Positions 1 to 14,200 of a stretch of 64,000 bases of DNA are shown here, one piece after another. The notes beneath the pieces were generated by a model. It made no database searches, was not told where the DNA came from, and saw nothing but the letters and a program-made list of their open reading frames with translations. This DNA is from Chrysaora quinquecirrha (taxonomy: Eukaryota > Cnidaria > Scyphozoa > Semaeostomeae > Pelagiidae): assembly GCA_014526335.1 (NCBI GenBank), contig JACTAT010000060.1:3990921-4054920 (forward strand). The letters are read 5' to 3'. Both the position numbers and the translations under genes were made by a program. Each line of letters starts with the position of its first letter. The stretch's first letter is position 1.

Positions 1-1301
1 TTACAACTAAGTTCAATTTGTTCTTTTTGTTAAAAAGTCAATGCATGGCAAAAATTTGAACTTGTTGAAGTGACAAAGTAATCTAAGAATCTCAATTTTG
101 TTTCTTCGAAGTTCGTTGTGCCATACCAAATGTAGGCCAGTTGAAAAAACCTCCTCCCTATCTTTTTTGTATTAACTTGCCAAACAGCAAATGCAATTTC
201 TCGGTGTAATCATATCAACCTTGCTTCTAGAGTATTCAAGAAGGCTCAGATAGTTGAAAAGTCTTTGAGTTGTATAAAGGTTAACAATTTCAAAGAAAAT
301 AGGAAACATCTTTGGACATACTTAACAAAAGTTTTTACATTAGACACTTCTCAGATTTTAAACATCAGAAACAAACCAAAACAACTGACTATACCCAGAT
401 CCGTATCAAGATTCATATCAATCAGAAAATTGAATCGTTACTGTCTTCTGAACACCAATCACAGGAGGGCATAAAAACAGAAAAACAACACCACAAGTAA
501 GTTTATATCGTTAATGATACTTATGCAGTTGGGCCTCCTGTGCACCAATCAGCTAGAGGGATAAAGTGAAACGACCAATAGAGAATACATTGAAGAATTC
601 AAGTGAGAAAAAGGAAAATTTTCTTTCTACAAAGATTTGACATTGAGTTTTGATGTTGAAAGATTACAGAATCCAAAAAGGTTAAAAGAAAAAACTATCA
701 AGCTCTGCCAAATATTTTAAAATGCGTCCTCACTGTAATCAATCTATTCAGTGAATGCCTACAAGCTCCCATCGGCATAACACATAACCACAAATCCCGA
801 TAGTCTCGTCCAAGTCCAACGGTATGTTAGTGAAAAGACTACTAGTGTCAAAAGAGCACATAGAATGGATTGCATGGTCGCGTACCAGGTTTTTGATAAC
901 GTATACTAAAGAAGAAGAATTCAAACGTCAGAGTTTTTTGAGTCAAGTTGAAACATATGTTCTAAAATTCCATAAAGCCATTTTCCAAGGTCATGCTATG
1001 CAGGACCGACTATTGATAAAATAAGCCTAGAAAGGACATTTATTTTGTGTTTTCTTTCTTGGTAGACCATACTTCCGCGGACTCTGTGAGCCTGTTGGCC
1101 AAATCTTGTCACATATTTCCTGTTTTATTGCATTGTTCAACTTTCCTATACCTTTCCGTTGGAGTTCATTTTTATTATTGAGCACAGCGCCTCATTGCTC
1201 GGCTATTCAAGGAGCTTCTTATATGCATGAAATTTTGTTTCCTAGCTCCGAATTTGTTTTAATTGAGCTAAACAAACTTGTTGATTTGTTTGATGTTTTA
1301 G
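1..1301. other. No supported gene; short inverted-repeat element near 450-545
   Basis: I see no exon here with convincing coding content. Around 450-545 there is a small inverted repeat: a CACAGGAGGGC-like motif on the left and GGGCCTCCTGTG on the right. The same end sequence recurs in an element at about 32349-32572, so this is probably a degraded copy of the same miniature transposon. The rest is AT-rich and is presumably an intron or upstream part of the mosaic gene whose first visible exon starts at about 1302. Confidence 0.4.
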
Positions 1302-2260
1302 CGCTGCAAGTATCACGATTCCGACTGACAAGAAAAGTGATGAGTTTGGAGATGGACTAGGCATGGTTCAAGATGGAACAAAATGTGGAGAAAACAAGGT
1401 TCGTGGAAACCAGACTACGCTCCATTTACATGTTAGCTTACATACAGCTTTCAGAAAGAGAAAACGTAAAAATCATGGCATACTTGTATTTTAGTTTAAA
1501 TTTGAATAATCTACTATTTCAATAGGATACAATAGGATACAAATTTATTAGAGACTATATTTCAGCTTTTTCGAAATAAGGTTATAATAATAAAACTGTT
1601 TATATGAATGAAAGAATATGTTTTCTTGATAGATGTGTTACAATTACAAATGCCAGTCATTTTCTGATCTGAAGATAAAGGAATGTGGAAAGGAAAACAA
1701 TCTTACCTGCGCTGGAAGAGGTGTAAGTGCTTTTTTCAAACCTTTTCTTGATTTACGTTTTATTTTTTTTGACTAACGATTCTTACTCAGCAAAGAGAGC
1801 AATTATTTACATACTTAGGCTGGGCCCTGGACGTTCCACCACAACAAATTTTAACTACTCTTGTGAAGGTGTCTCTATCAAGCACCAGTGTTCTTAGCTC
1901 ATCTACTCTTTCCATGTCGGTGTCTTTCATGAGATTATCAGCATCTGTTATTGTTTTTCTCCATCGATTTGGTCTTTCTAGTGACGGTACCGTAAACCAA
2001 GCTAGATGCTATCTCTGCAAGATATCTTAAAATTTAAATTATTTAATTTTTATTTATATATTAATTTACAGATTTCTGTATAGCTTATGGAAGATATGGA
2101 TGAGTTTGCAATTTTTAATCTTCATCATTGAAATGAGATCTCTATAACATTAAGAAATAACCCTAAAGAAGAAACCTTTTTCTATTTTAACAGTCTTGTG
2201 ATAATAAAGGAAAGTGCCACTGTGACAGAGGTTACGATCCAAACACCTATTGCGCAAAAC
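1302..2260 (+). CDS. Exons for ADAM-type cysteine-rich / EGF-like tail
   Basis: Three phase-compatible exons (1302-1398, 1633-1722, 2194-2260). The first ends in GMVQDGTKCGENK, the second continues MCYNYKCQSF...CAGRG, and the third gives SCDNKGKCHCDRGYDPNTYC. This succession (DGT-x-CG, paired Cys, then a C-x-C-H-C EGF-like end) is the pattern of the cysteine-rich and EGF-like region that follows the disintegrin domain in ADAM metalloproteinases. No protease or disintegrin domain is visible in the window; it may lie upstream or be absent. The donor after the first exon is GTTCGT, which is not ideal, but the phase and the Cys spacing support it. Confidence 0.62.
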
Positions 2261-5200
2261 GTAAGTATTACTGTGTTTAATCAAATGCACATTACGTATA
2301 TAAGTCGCTGTAGTTGAGTTTCTGGAGTCATTGTCTTGCAACTTAATATATATATATTTTTAAGTCCAAGCAAGGCCTACGGAACAAATCTAAATCCTGC
2401 TTACCATTCTTTTATTCAACGTAGTTAACTGTGCTGTGAACTATCAGAATATCAAATGAGAATTTTAGCTTCGACCAGAAATCTCAAATTTAAAACGACG
2501 CCAAAAAGAGAGATGTTCATTTGTGCTATACCATGACCAATGAGTAATCATCCAGACGTGAAAAAATCTCATAAAAAGCAATATAACGTATACAAAGGTA
2601 TAACGTATACAACTTACAAACAACGCATATTCTGAATGTACCCCAGCAAACTCTTTCATATCGTATTTTTAGATTTTTCATGCACTGATTTGAAATTTTC
2701 AATGTTTAAAAGTATATAGACGAGTGTTTGGGAAGAATGCAAATTCTTGCTGGATTGTTATCCCAACAGCTAATTTGAAAAGGTCCAGCCAGTTGATTTT
2801 TCATCTGCAAGCCACTATGCTTGGTAACTGTCCGCTCATTTTTCTAGCTGGCATTTTCTACAGTGCCCTGACCATAAACATTTTGTATACAACGATGTAA
2901 AATATCTGTAAAGTCTAGTTATGCCTGCGTTTGGACTTGATTTTATCTTCAAGATTGAATTTCTTTGCATCTTTTGTAATTTCACCATAAGTTTTCTTTT
3001 GAGATTTCTACATTGAAAAAGAAATAGCAATAATACGAAAAAAAACCTTTAAAACATTTCATAAATGTTTGTTCCATCTCTTAACCCTTTCTTTCTACAA
3101 CCTATAGCTCTGCTTCCAACGAATGGTGCATGGGGAAAATGGAACGCATGGAAAGAATGCACTGCTGCTTGTAATGGTGGGAAGAGACAACGTTCTCGCT
3201 TCTGTGACACTCCCTTTCCTGCGCACGGTGGACTTGACTGCACAGGAAAACGACAGCAGGAAGAAGCATGCAACACTCAAGCTTGTCCAAGTAAGATGCC
3301 TTTCGTGAATTTTATCATTTTGAAAAGGGATTGTATTTTTCTAGGCACGGAAGTTTGCTGCTAATACTCACGTTTGCAAAAATGCAGCAAATTAAATATT
3401 TCTTGCAAATCCTAAGTTCGTTTACCCATGTACTTTTAATTTCCAAAAGTCTTCTGCGAGACTAAAATGCCTTAAAGGTTTCCAGAAAGTAGTAGAATAG
3501 GAAAATTCATGCAATTAGCTACTACGCATCGAAAGTCCTTTAATTCTCATTTTTTATAGTCTAAATCTAAAATCAAAATTATTTAAAATGAATAATCTTT
3601 AGGTAGCCAAAATTTGAAAATTTCGAGAAACAACAGAAAGAGTTTTGACGTACTAATTTTTTTTGCTATTCTCGCCACATTGAAGCTGACGAAACTAGAT
3701 TCTTTTAAGTGCGAATTAATGAGCGCTTGAAGTCGGAACTGCGTTTAAAATATTTCATACGTTTGGGTAAGCTTGCTTACATCTACCCTACGATATTAAA
3801 CCCGGGTGCAATCAATGTAGCAAAGAAAAGTACAACAGACAACAGAGTTGCCTGGCGACTTCTCCTTTTTAAAAAACAAACCCGGGACCCCCCGCTTTGC
3901 ATTAACACTAAAAGTCGAAACAGCTAACCCAGGTTCAACACTGGTCGAGCCCACCTATCAGAGGCAGGTTACGAACCCAGGTTTTTTGTGTTTACACGGC
4001 AAACAATTCTACCCGAATTAATTTAACCCGAGTCGAGTCCGTTTTGAAAATTTGTATTGTAAACAGGGCCTTTAATCTGGTAATGTAGTTTAGACTGTTA
4101 TTTCAACCATGGCATCTAGCCCAAGATGGCTCTTATTAACCTACATGGCTTACGATTTAATATCATAAAATTCCTAACAAAAGTGAGCAATAGCCTGTTC
4201 TATTCTGGAAATTTTCATTACAGAGGCAAGTTCTTGCAAAGACATGATGCTTAAACTGAAGTCAGCTGGCAAGAAACCTATTGACGGTGTTTACAATATT
4301 CATCTTGACAAGAAAACAAAAATAAAAGCGTACTGCGATATGACAGCAGATGGTGGCGGCTGGACACTTGTTGTATCAAGTCACAGTAACACTTGGACAT
4401 CATCTGAAATGGTCAGAGCAAGAAATATTGATAAACCAGACCTGTTAAAAGATTACTCTGTTCTCAAATATGCTGATAAGATCAAAGACAATTATCGTAT
4501 TAAAAGCAACAGCTTTGAATTCAGACTTGAAGCTCAAAATAGAGGTACAGTATTTCAATTTTAATCATTAGGAAGACACTTGAATCTATACGCTCTAAAA
4601 GTAACAGGTTAAAATTGCTGCAAGGGACTAACGTACCCGGATTCATTCTCCTTCATTCGAATATTAAGATATGTTGGGAGCCAAGGTGGAAGGGAGATTA
4701 GGTTCCATGAACCGTTGGCGACGAAGTTCGCGGATTGATTATATTGGTATGTAGTTAGTCGCATTCATAGGAGGCTGCAATTTGATGCGTATTATCTGAT
4801 GTATACAGCTTTTATTCCTTGAAAGCTATGCAACTGTGCCGCTCAGCTCTTCATAGCTTCTAAAGATATATAAGCTAAAAGATAGCACTTAAGATATAGT
4901 ATTTGAACGTCATTATACTTATATTTTGTGAGAACTACAAAAAATCTTTTGTTCTGTTTTTGCTTCTGTAAAACGTAACTTACAATCTGACTGTTGGATA
5001 ATTCACAAATATTTTGTATCTTTGCCAAAGTTTCTCGGTTCCACTTGCTGTGTTGTTGGGTTACTAACCCTAACACAAATTCCGCACGCAAACGTTTAAA
5101 AATCAATAAAATTTAAAAGCTAAAAGCTAAACCAATGAGGAAAGAAAGCAAAAAGTAAATAATAACGCAGATACATTACAAAACAATAGCTTCGTTATCT

Positions 5201-8200
5201 TAATGCAAAATTTGGCTTACTTACTTGATTGTAATTCATTATTGAAATATACATGACACGGGTGATTTGACTACAATGCTGTCTAATAATGCTTTCCAGG
5301 CCGTTGGGGAGGAATTTGGCAAGCTCCTTCTTACTACCGTATCGACTCCAACTCCTCAGCACAATCTGATATAATTCTCAAGAAGAAATTTGATAATTGG
5401 ATATATCAGAAGTATGGATTGCAGAGAGTTATGCCATTTGTCAAAGGAGAAAGACTTACAATGAATAACATAAATGATAAATGGGGAAGCATTACAGGTC
5501 AGTGGTATCAGGAAAATTCAGAATACCCTTAAAAGCATATTTTCTTGTTTATTTTGTACCAATGAGCAATTGTAATGTTTTAAACTTTCATGGTAAGAGC
5601 CTGAGAGTGTGTTCAGAGAAAGATATGACTAGTTCATTCAGTTTCTGCATGTTGAACGGTGAATCCGGTAGTTACTGCAGCCAACTCCTCACTGCCTCAC
5701 TTTGCTTGATAGGAGCTTAATTCTATTGAGTCTTCATCTAGACTAATTGCATAAGTCCCAGTCTTCGCAAAGAGCAACGGCAGCCTTTAGCAACAGCAGC
5801 AGTTATTTTGCTTAAAAACATGAATGGCCCAATGCTCAGAGTATTTCTGACCAACCTTTCTAACAGATTTGTCAAAGGAGCGAAAATTACGACGCATGGA
5901 ATAAGTTTAGTCTTGCTCCATCTTTCCCATCTTCTTCTGAAATTCCTATTCTAGAATTTCATTTGAATATTAAGGGACCGTGTCCATTGAGTGTCTAATT
6001 TTTAGACGCCGATTAGACACCATGAAAATTCGACGTTCGTCTAATCATTTTAGCTCCTCGTCTAATTAGACCATTAGACATAAAATTTAGACGATTATTA
6101 GACGCGCATAAGACCAAAGTAGACTGTAGGGTTTTGCCACATTTCATCCAGATTAGACGTAGCCAGCAAAAGCACTAATGGTTTACCTTTGGGAGAAATT
6201 ATTTGACACTTAAGAAACTCCATTTCAACTGGTTTTGTAATAATAACATGCGGCAGGAACAATAGATCTTTTGTTACAACAAACGTTTAAAACACCCCAT
6301 AAGTGCTCTACAGGGATTTAGTTTCGCAAGTTTGCTTCTTTGACAAATGGGGATATTCACCGCAGTGGTCTAAAAACGTCTAACTGCGTCTAATTTCGTC
6401 TAACTCTCACAGGTCCTAAATGCGTCTAATTATTTTAGACGCCACGCGAATTTTGCTGTGCGTCTAATTAGACTTGCTGATTGTCTAATCAGACGAGAAA
6501 AAACGTCTAAAATATTAGACTTTTTAGACATCCAATGGACACGGTCCCTAAGCTTTTAGTTTTCAGGTTTTTAAAAAAAAGTCTTCTTCATAACGTTATT
6601 TTTCAAGCGACACAATCATAACTTGTGGCCTGACCACAAAGAATAAACCTCTTGGCTTTAATTTGAAATCTTCTGCAACGATGACAGTATTTGAGTAGGA
6701 AACATGATGACTTGAAGACGGCTGGCTGTGGCTGCTGCTTGATACTCCATTCTGTTGAAGACCACCTCTTTCTCAAACTCAAGTCATCTCTACTGAATTG
6801 GAAGCAAATTGTGTTGAACTTGATGTGGGTTCAAAGAGAAATGTATACTTTCAGTCTTTCTAATCAGATTTTTCAGTTTAACCACGATAAAGGATTTTCT
6901 ATTGAAGCTTCCGAGCTCTTTTTAGAATAGCACATTCCCCTTCACAATTAAGTAGCATTTAGAATTTCTTAAGGAGTGCATGCACATGGCCAAGAAATAA
7001 TCGAAATCACAGCAACTAAAACACGTCAAGCAAAATCTCGTCCAATGTTGTGCTTCTTTTTAAGGAAAGAGAAACGGCTATCATCCTGCTCCTTGGATCT
7101 GGGGAAAGTTGCAAGAGCAAGAACCAGAACATATATGGTAAGAAATTTTTGTTTTGGTTAAAGGACTGCAGGTTGTCTAGCTTCATTGCAATTCTAACGC
7201 ATTCTTTTGAATTTTCATCTTTCTAATCAATGATGCCCAGAGGAGGCCCCATTTGGGGAGGAGGGGGTTAGAATATCCTATATTTTTCAAAACGTATCCC
7301 TTATCTCCTGTAATTTCATAGAAAAATATTTCATATACCCTTTATTCTGCCCAGAGTTATCCCTTCTACATTTTGTCTTTTCAGGAAATATCCCATGACC
7401 CTACTACCTAAACGGGGCCTCTAGACGGGGGAACATGTCGAATTTTATCTTTCCCTCGTCCTTTTTGTCTGCAGTCCATAATCTCAGATAAGCTTCGAAG
7501 GCTCATCCTTCCAACTTGCTTGCCAAGTATTGAGCGGCCTTTTGTCCCTCATAACCTTTCAGAGCAGAATACAACGACACCCTTTCCAAGAAAAATTTAA
7601 CGTCTCCCGAACCATGATAATTCTTAATTTTAAACTCCACATTCGGTTTGAGTCTTAGATAGTAATATAGGAGATACTTCAAATAAGAAGAATATCCTTC
7701 AAGATCTCTAGCACAACGACTATCTAAGAATGAAATAATATCGAAGAATACGGCTATATATAAGAACATAACAAAACGTGTGGAAGCAAAGCAAATACAG
7801 GGGTAACCTAGAGGTTAAGAACCATTGGTTCATATGCGCGGACTTTAAGGCAAACGCGCAGCCTACTTATGTTATGAACCCTTTGCTTTCAACTATATAA
7901 TCTACTACGTGATCAAAACAGGGCTTTGTAATCGTGAATAGTCAGCATCAGTTTATGTTAATTCTAATCATTGACTACAGATTTCTTTCATTGAGTTTCA
8001 CCACTTATTTCCAAATCAGCAATTTAATGTGGAATTTAAGATTTATTATATCTTCTGACACTTTAATGATTTATTTATTGATCATGATGCAAGATACCTT
8101 TGCAAAGCCTAAAAAATGTCTTGCCAAATGTCTTTCCCTTTTAATCCTACTAAGGCTTAGGGATGAGGGCTGGCGGCTGGATACCAGTGGATAGAAACTA

Positions 8201-11200
8201 ATAGGGGTAGCTCTAAGCTTAGAGTGTCTCAAAAGTTCCTAGAAAATAGTTCATGATAACTAAAGCTCAAAAATGCATCTTGCAGAGTGCTTAAGATAAA
8301 ATTGAAAACTCATAATATCCGAAAATATTGGTACTTTGTACTTTCTATTTGCATTGTTTTCTGTTTTTTTTTCTTCATGTAATATATCAACATTAAGGTG
8401 TTGCGACGTTAATTAGGTCACGACAGCCTCATTTGAATGTTAAGAGATACAAAAACTGTTGTTGTATAATCCTACAAAACTTCACGACGTTAAAGTGTAA
8501 AACAGAGATTTCATGACGGGGAGACGGGAGGACTCAATGTCCCTACCTGTATATGATACACAAAATGTCAAAATGTCCCTTCTTGGTAAGGTATGACTTT
8601 CTGAACTGAAAATCAGACTAATGCTCTAGATAAATTTATTTTTAGGTACTGGATTCGTGAAGGTGACATGGAACTTCCCAAGTCTTGCATGGAAATTAAG
8701 CTTCGAGGTTTTGCTCGAGGCCAAAATTTCAAATTTGGCGTATATTCATTGAAGGACAAAGATGGAAAGACGATCAGTGCACTCTGTGACATGCATAGCT
8801 TTGGTGGTGGGTGGACTTTGATGCTTAACAAGATTTCCGGATCAGGATGGACAAAAGAGACTGTGCTTTCAAGAAATGTGAACAAAGCATCATACGCGGA
8901 AGAATATTCGATTCTTTCTCATTCAAAGAAAATTATGAATTTGCGGAAAGAAGAGGTACGACTTAATTGTTAATTCTTTTACCGTAGCTGCATTAATGTT
9001 TGCCTTTTTAAAATTTGGAGAAAATAGATGGCTTGTGTTTAACCAGAATTCAAGCTTCTGGTATAATTACAAAGTACTCATTATTCCAACAGTCTTGGAG
9101 TTGTGCAATACTTCAAAATTGCGATCAACAACGGAAAAAATTTTTGTACATACTTAAAAGCTTTTTGTGTCTGACAAACCTCAGAGCATAAACGTCAGAA
9201 ACAGGCCAAACAATTGACTAATGCAGAGTTAATGCAGGAGACAGCAGCAACTACAGGGTGTTCCAAAAATGGAACGAGGTAAAGAAACCTTCGTACGAAA
9301 GTCAAAATTTAACTCTTTTGCATAAAATTTGGTACAGATGTTTTTGAAGGAATAATAATTATGCTTACAGCACTTTGTAGTACTATACTTTTTTAACACT
9401 AGGAAGAAACAAACTGTTTGCCACAATGTATTTTTAGTCAACAAAAAGAACAGTCAAATATGCACTTTGAAAAAGCACAACTCAGCCTATGAGAAATGTG
9501 TACATACGTGTTTTTATCTAACGTTCAAAGTGTTGTCTGTCAAACTCAATCGTTTTTGGAACCCTTGACCTGAACTGATCGATTGTTGTATCAATGACAA
9601 CTTAGCCTATTACCAAACAGTTGCGTAATATAAAGTAGGTATTATTACAAAATTTAATGGTCTTGAAGTTACGAGTCCTTAATAAACGCAACTTCTCAAG
9701 CGTGTTCCTGATCTGGAACAACCTGTATAATAACTACAACGGTAAAAATGCAAGAACGATATTGCTGTGAACGAAAAATTATACCTTGTATTAGCTGCTA
9801 CACATCCACGATGCTCTTAAAGTTTTAAACGTTTCAAAGCCATAATCTCCAATTACTTTTAGGACACTTTCCAATATTTGATTGAAGCCGACGGAGAGAA
9901 GCACTGGGGTGGAATTTTCGAGGGTGCAATCAAAGATGGGTTAACTTCGTGCACGCCCAGTGGAAAAAAGCCAAAGTTGCTAAAGAAGTTTGACTCATGG
10001 GATGAATCAGCAAGCAGTTTAACCAAGACAAATCCATACGTCGTAGCTAATCTTGGGTCATTGCTCACTACTTCTCTGAAGGTGATAGCAATCTCTATAT
10101 AACATTTATAAGATTATTTGACTTTGAATCTCCATACACGTTTTTTTATAACGAACTGCATTATAAGGGGCCTACATGTGGAAGGCCGAAAAAATTAAAG
10201 AAGTTATACTACTGATGATGAGATCACTAAGGAACATTTCAATTTTGAATATTTTTTATCACTGAAAACAATCAAGAATCAAGAAAGCTGGCTTCATACA
10301 GTTGCAGTCGAAAGTTACATAAGTTGTATGTTACACATGTATTGAATATTTCCTTTGATAGTTTCCAGCTTTGCTCGCATGTAAGTGTCTCTGTATATTA
10401 GTAATGACACTAATTGTGCAGTTAAGATTAAGTAAATATGATTTAATCAAAAGATCTCAAAGAATAAGGAACTTTACGAAGTAGGCCTTGAATTAGGTTC
10501 TTTATTGAATATAATGCGTGTATCTTTAGCTGTCGATTTCAGTGCTTGAGATTTAATGAGTTTGCAGATCAAACCAGGGCAAAAATTTCGTCTAACGGCA
10601 GACAGCTTCTCGTTTCTCTATTGGCCCAAAATTTTTCCAGAATTTGACCGATACTGGTGGACACTAGATGTAGATATTGAATCATCGCATCAGACCAATT
10701 GATTTTTCAAATCACATTATAATAAATTTCTATGTGCTAAAATTTTGTTTTCAATATTCAAATAGTCGAAGATTAACTTAGAGGTATCAATGTACATTAT
10801 GTCTCTGAGCTTTTATGCAGTGTTTTAGAAAATCCTGACTTCTTCTAATGCTTGTTGAATAACTAATACAAACCGTGATAATTTTTTTAGCCCACGCTGG
10901 GTAAGGCAAGCGGAACATTGGTGTCACAAAAACAATCAATTTACATGCCAACTGTAAAAGAAAACCCAGCATTTGTAAGACTCTGGATAAGAGAAGCTGC
11001 AAGGTGTGTTTGTGATAGAAATTGATTATGTTACATTTAATTATATCAAGTCTTCCAAATATTTAGTTTGTCTTTCGTGATTCTGTGCAGCAAGCAAGCA
11101 TATTTATTTGGTAAAGCAGGCACGGGTTATTGGCAGCGCTGCTGCTGATGTGGAGCTGCGACTATTGCTTTTTGACTTGTCTTTGTTACAAGTCTCCTGT

Positions 11201-14200
11201 AAATGTGCTCTTTAAAGAAGAATAATGTGTGTGAATGGTGTACACGTTTCAGGTTCATCATAGGTATTGAGAAAGATCTCTAAAGAGATGGAGCCCATTG
11301 GTGCCAGAAATACAAATGATCACGTTTGGTTGTGCGTGCTGTTGCACTACTAAAATCTGACAAGGTGGTGACATAACTACTATCGAAACATTGAGCCTAA
11401 TTTGAATATCCTTATATTTCTAATCAATTGTAATTAATTTCTGCTTGTGTTTAGTCTCTGCAACTGCGGAAACTTGGGTGAAATGCACTTCTTTCCCTTT
11501 ACTAGAAATTTAAAGCGCTTCCCCGGTGCCGGGGAATATGCCCGCTATCTTTGGGTAATATTATTCCAAATATTTCGTTATGTACTTTTTCTAGTCTTCT
11601 TTATTGTGTCTAATGCTTAAGCGAGAATATAATATACTATGATCTAGAAGTTAAATAAACCATGACTCGAAACATTTTCATGAATTACTTCCTTATCTTT
11701 TTAGTTACCAATCATGTAATCAGTTAAAGACAATTGGCAAAAGACGTGGTGGAGTATTTAAAAATGGGTATTACAACTTGAATGGTTCAAATGGCAATAT
11801 CAGAACAGTTTATTGTGATATGGAGTCAGATCCTGGTGCATGGACCCTTTTAGTTACAAGTGCCAACGGTGGCTGGACACAAGAGCAGGTTTTTGTTTTA
11901 TGATTGAAAAATTATTTCAGTAATCAATTCTTGAAAATTTTTTCATCAGAAAACTCGGAAGTATAAAGAAAAGTCCTTCAGCGCTACGTTATGTCCTCTC
12001 GTTATCTAATATTCTGCATGGGTCTCCATCAAATTAGCTATGCTAAAGCTAGAGACCGGTCACAAAGAATTAAATTTTTTCCGCAAATCACCACCAGTCC
12101 ACAAGATCCGTGTCAAAATTGAAAGACGTGATGCCAACATGAAAGAACGGAACAGAGTACAAGCGTAGATAGGGTTGATGAAAATGTATGCACGAAAAAT
12201 AGATTGCTAACCAGCACTTTGAGTTTGTCAATCTTTTAATTTGAATTCAATCCGCATTTGAAACCATCATCATATTATACCTTATTCATGAGTTCATGTT
12301 TTGCTCACAACCAAGTCTAATGCTAATACAATTATCTTCTGCATCAAAACTATTTTCAACTTATCGCAATGGAAACAGCTCAAATGCGCCTTAGCTATTC
12401 TATGACCATAGGAAAAGAATATCTTCAACCAGATTTGAACGGGCAAAACAGTTAAAGAACAGGTTATAGCCTACTTTTTCCTAAATATTTTCTGATACAA
12501 TATTCAATTCAAATTGCAACTATAGTATCAGAGAAAAGGAAAACATCATCTATAACGAACTTTGCTTATAGCGTAGCTATTATCAAGTCCCTAAGATTAC
12601 GTTATAAGGAGATTGAGCTATACAAAACTAAAGTTTATCTGCACCTTTTCTATTCTAAAGCAAATACCCTGGGTCCTTATTTACAGACTTTAAAAAGTTG
12701 ACAGCTGAGTATTAACTCAAGGCTTCTTGATGGGCACTCCAAAGAGATGTGAGCCCACATAACCAACAGCCCGTCGTTAGTGAGCCGAACGCCTTGACGG
12801 TTGTTTTGTTACTATTCTGTTGTTTTCAAACTTGCATCACATTTTTTCTTTAATAGGTGAAATCACGCAATGAAGCTGCACCTTCTATTATCAATGATTA
12901 TTCCATTCTGCATATAGCTGACAGCATCAAAAGTTTATCCAACAATGACACTTTCAGATATAAGCTTGATGCAAACAGATTCAACCACTGGGGAGGAATA
13001 TGGGAGGCTCCAATTAAATACACGTATGTCAATAATTCAGAATTGTTTTTCTTTATCGAAACTCGAGGTCTTCCAGAAGTACAAAGCGGAGCTTCAAAAT
13101 TGGTCATCAATTGGCTCCTTTGACCAGTTTTGGTCATGGAGTGCACTTTTTTGTCTTCTTCTCCCCCTCGGGAAATCATACATTTTTTAATTTTGCCTTG
13201 ATTTGAATGACAAAATCTGTATTCTTAACTAAATAGCCTTCTATGATCTTCTTCTTCATGTTCTACCTATGATTTGAACACAATGTACAGCATAATTTTC
13301 TGTACAACAAAAGGAAGGTCAAGTAAATGTTGCCCTTGTGAGAGCTCTGCTCTAATCGTCAAGTTTAGATTTTGAGGTGTGAGATGCTTATTCTCGCTAA
13401 CCGAATGATGAGATGCCGAAGCTGGATTAAACATTTTGTTGCGTCAAGTGAACTTATCTTTTGGACTATCAAATTTAAATCACTTTTCTAGGTTTCTCCA
13501 CGAAAACTACAAACAGGAAGATGTAAAGCTTCTCACTCAATTTGACGAATGGAAGTACAATGTGTGGTCTGCAACTGTTAATAACCGAATGCCCTGGCTT
13601 GGGAAGAGGAAAGGAATATTGACAACATCAGGGACTTCAGATTATGCTTGGTGGGGTACAATTATATCCGACAATCTAGAATACCGTCCAGCACCATGGA
13701 TATATAGTCAGATGAAGAACCCAGGATTAATCTGGTACTGGGTTAATGAAGATGATTGTAGTCCCGATAGAAAAAAGGTATAGATATTGAAGGCTTCTAG
13801 TTTTTGGAACTTGCGATGAAAAAGGCATCTAGGAATATAGTCGTATATAATAATTAAAAAGTACATATAGTATGAAAAAGAGAAATAGTATAAAAATTGC
13901 CTCGAAACATAAATATAAAAAGCTGAAATACATATACAGTTTAAATAACTACCTCCTTACCTCGTTACCTTGCTTTCTACAATAGAATAACTAAATAATC
14001 TTTCTTACCAGCAAATATCCTTATTAAATTGAATAATTAAATAAATTACTAGCAATTATATAGCTAAACAGCTAAATAATACATAAAACTTCAACATCCT
14101 ACTTCACTGAAAAACTCCTTTTACAGATAATAGCAAATGAATAAAATTCAAAATGCGGTAAAATAAACTTTAATATTATCAAGGAAAAACTCTTTAAGAT

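Larger units (their letters stand above)
5498..8645. other. Intron of about 3.1 kb filled with mobile-element remnants
   Basis: Apart from the separately listed inverted-repeat element, gag-like fragment and P-loop-like fragment, this stretch has a short inverted repeat at about 7245-7425, with ends like GAGGCCCCATTT and AAACGGGGCCTC. A possible but weak tRNA-like segment lies near 7800-7870. No acceptor/donor pair here gave a convincing fibrinogen-type exon. Confidence 0.4.
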
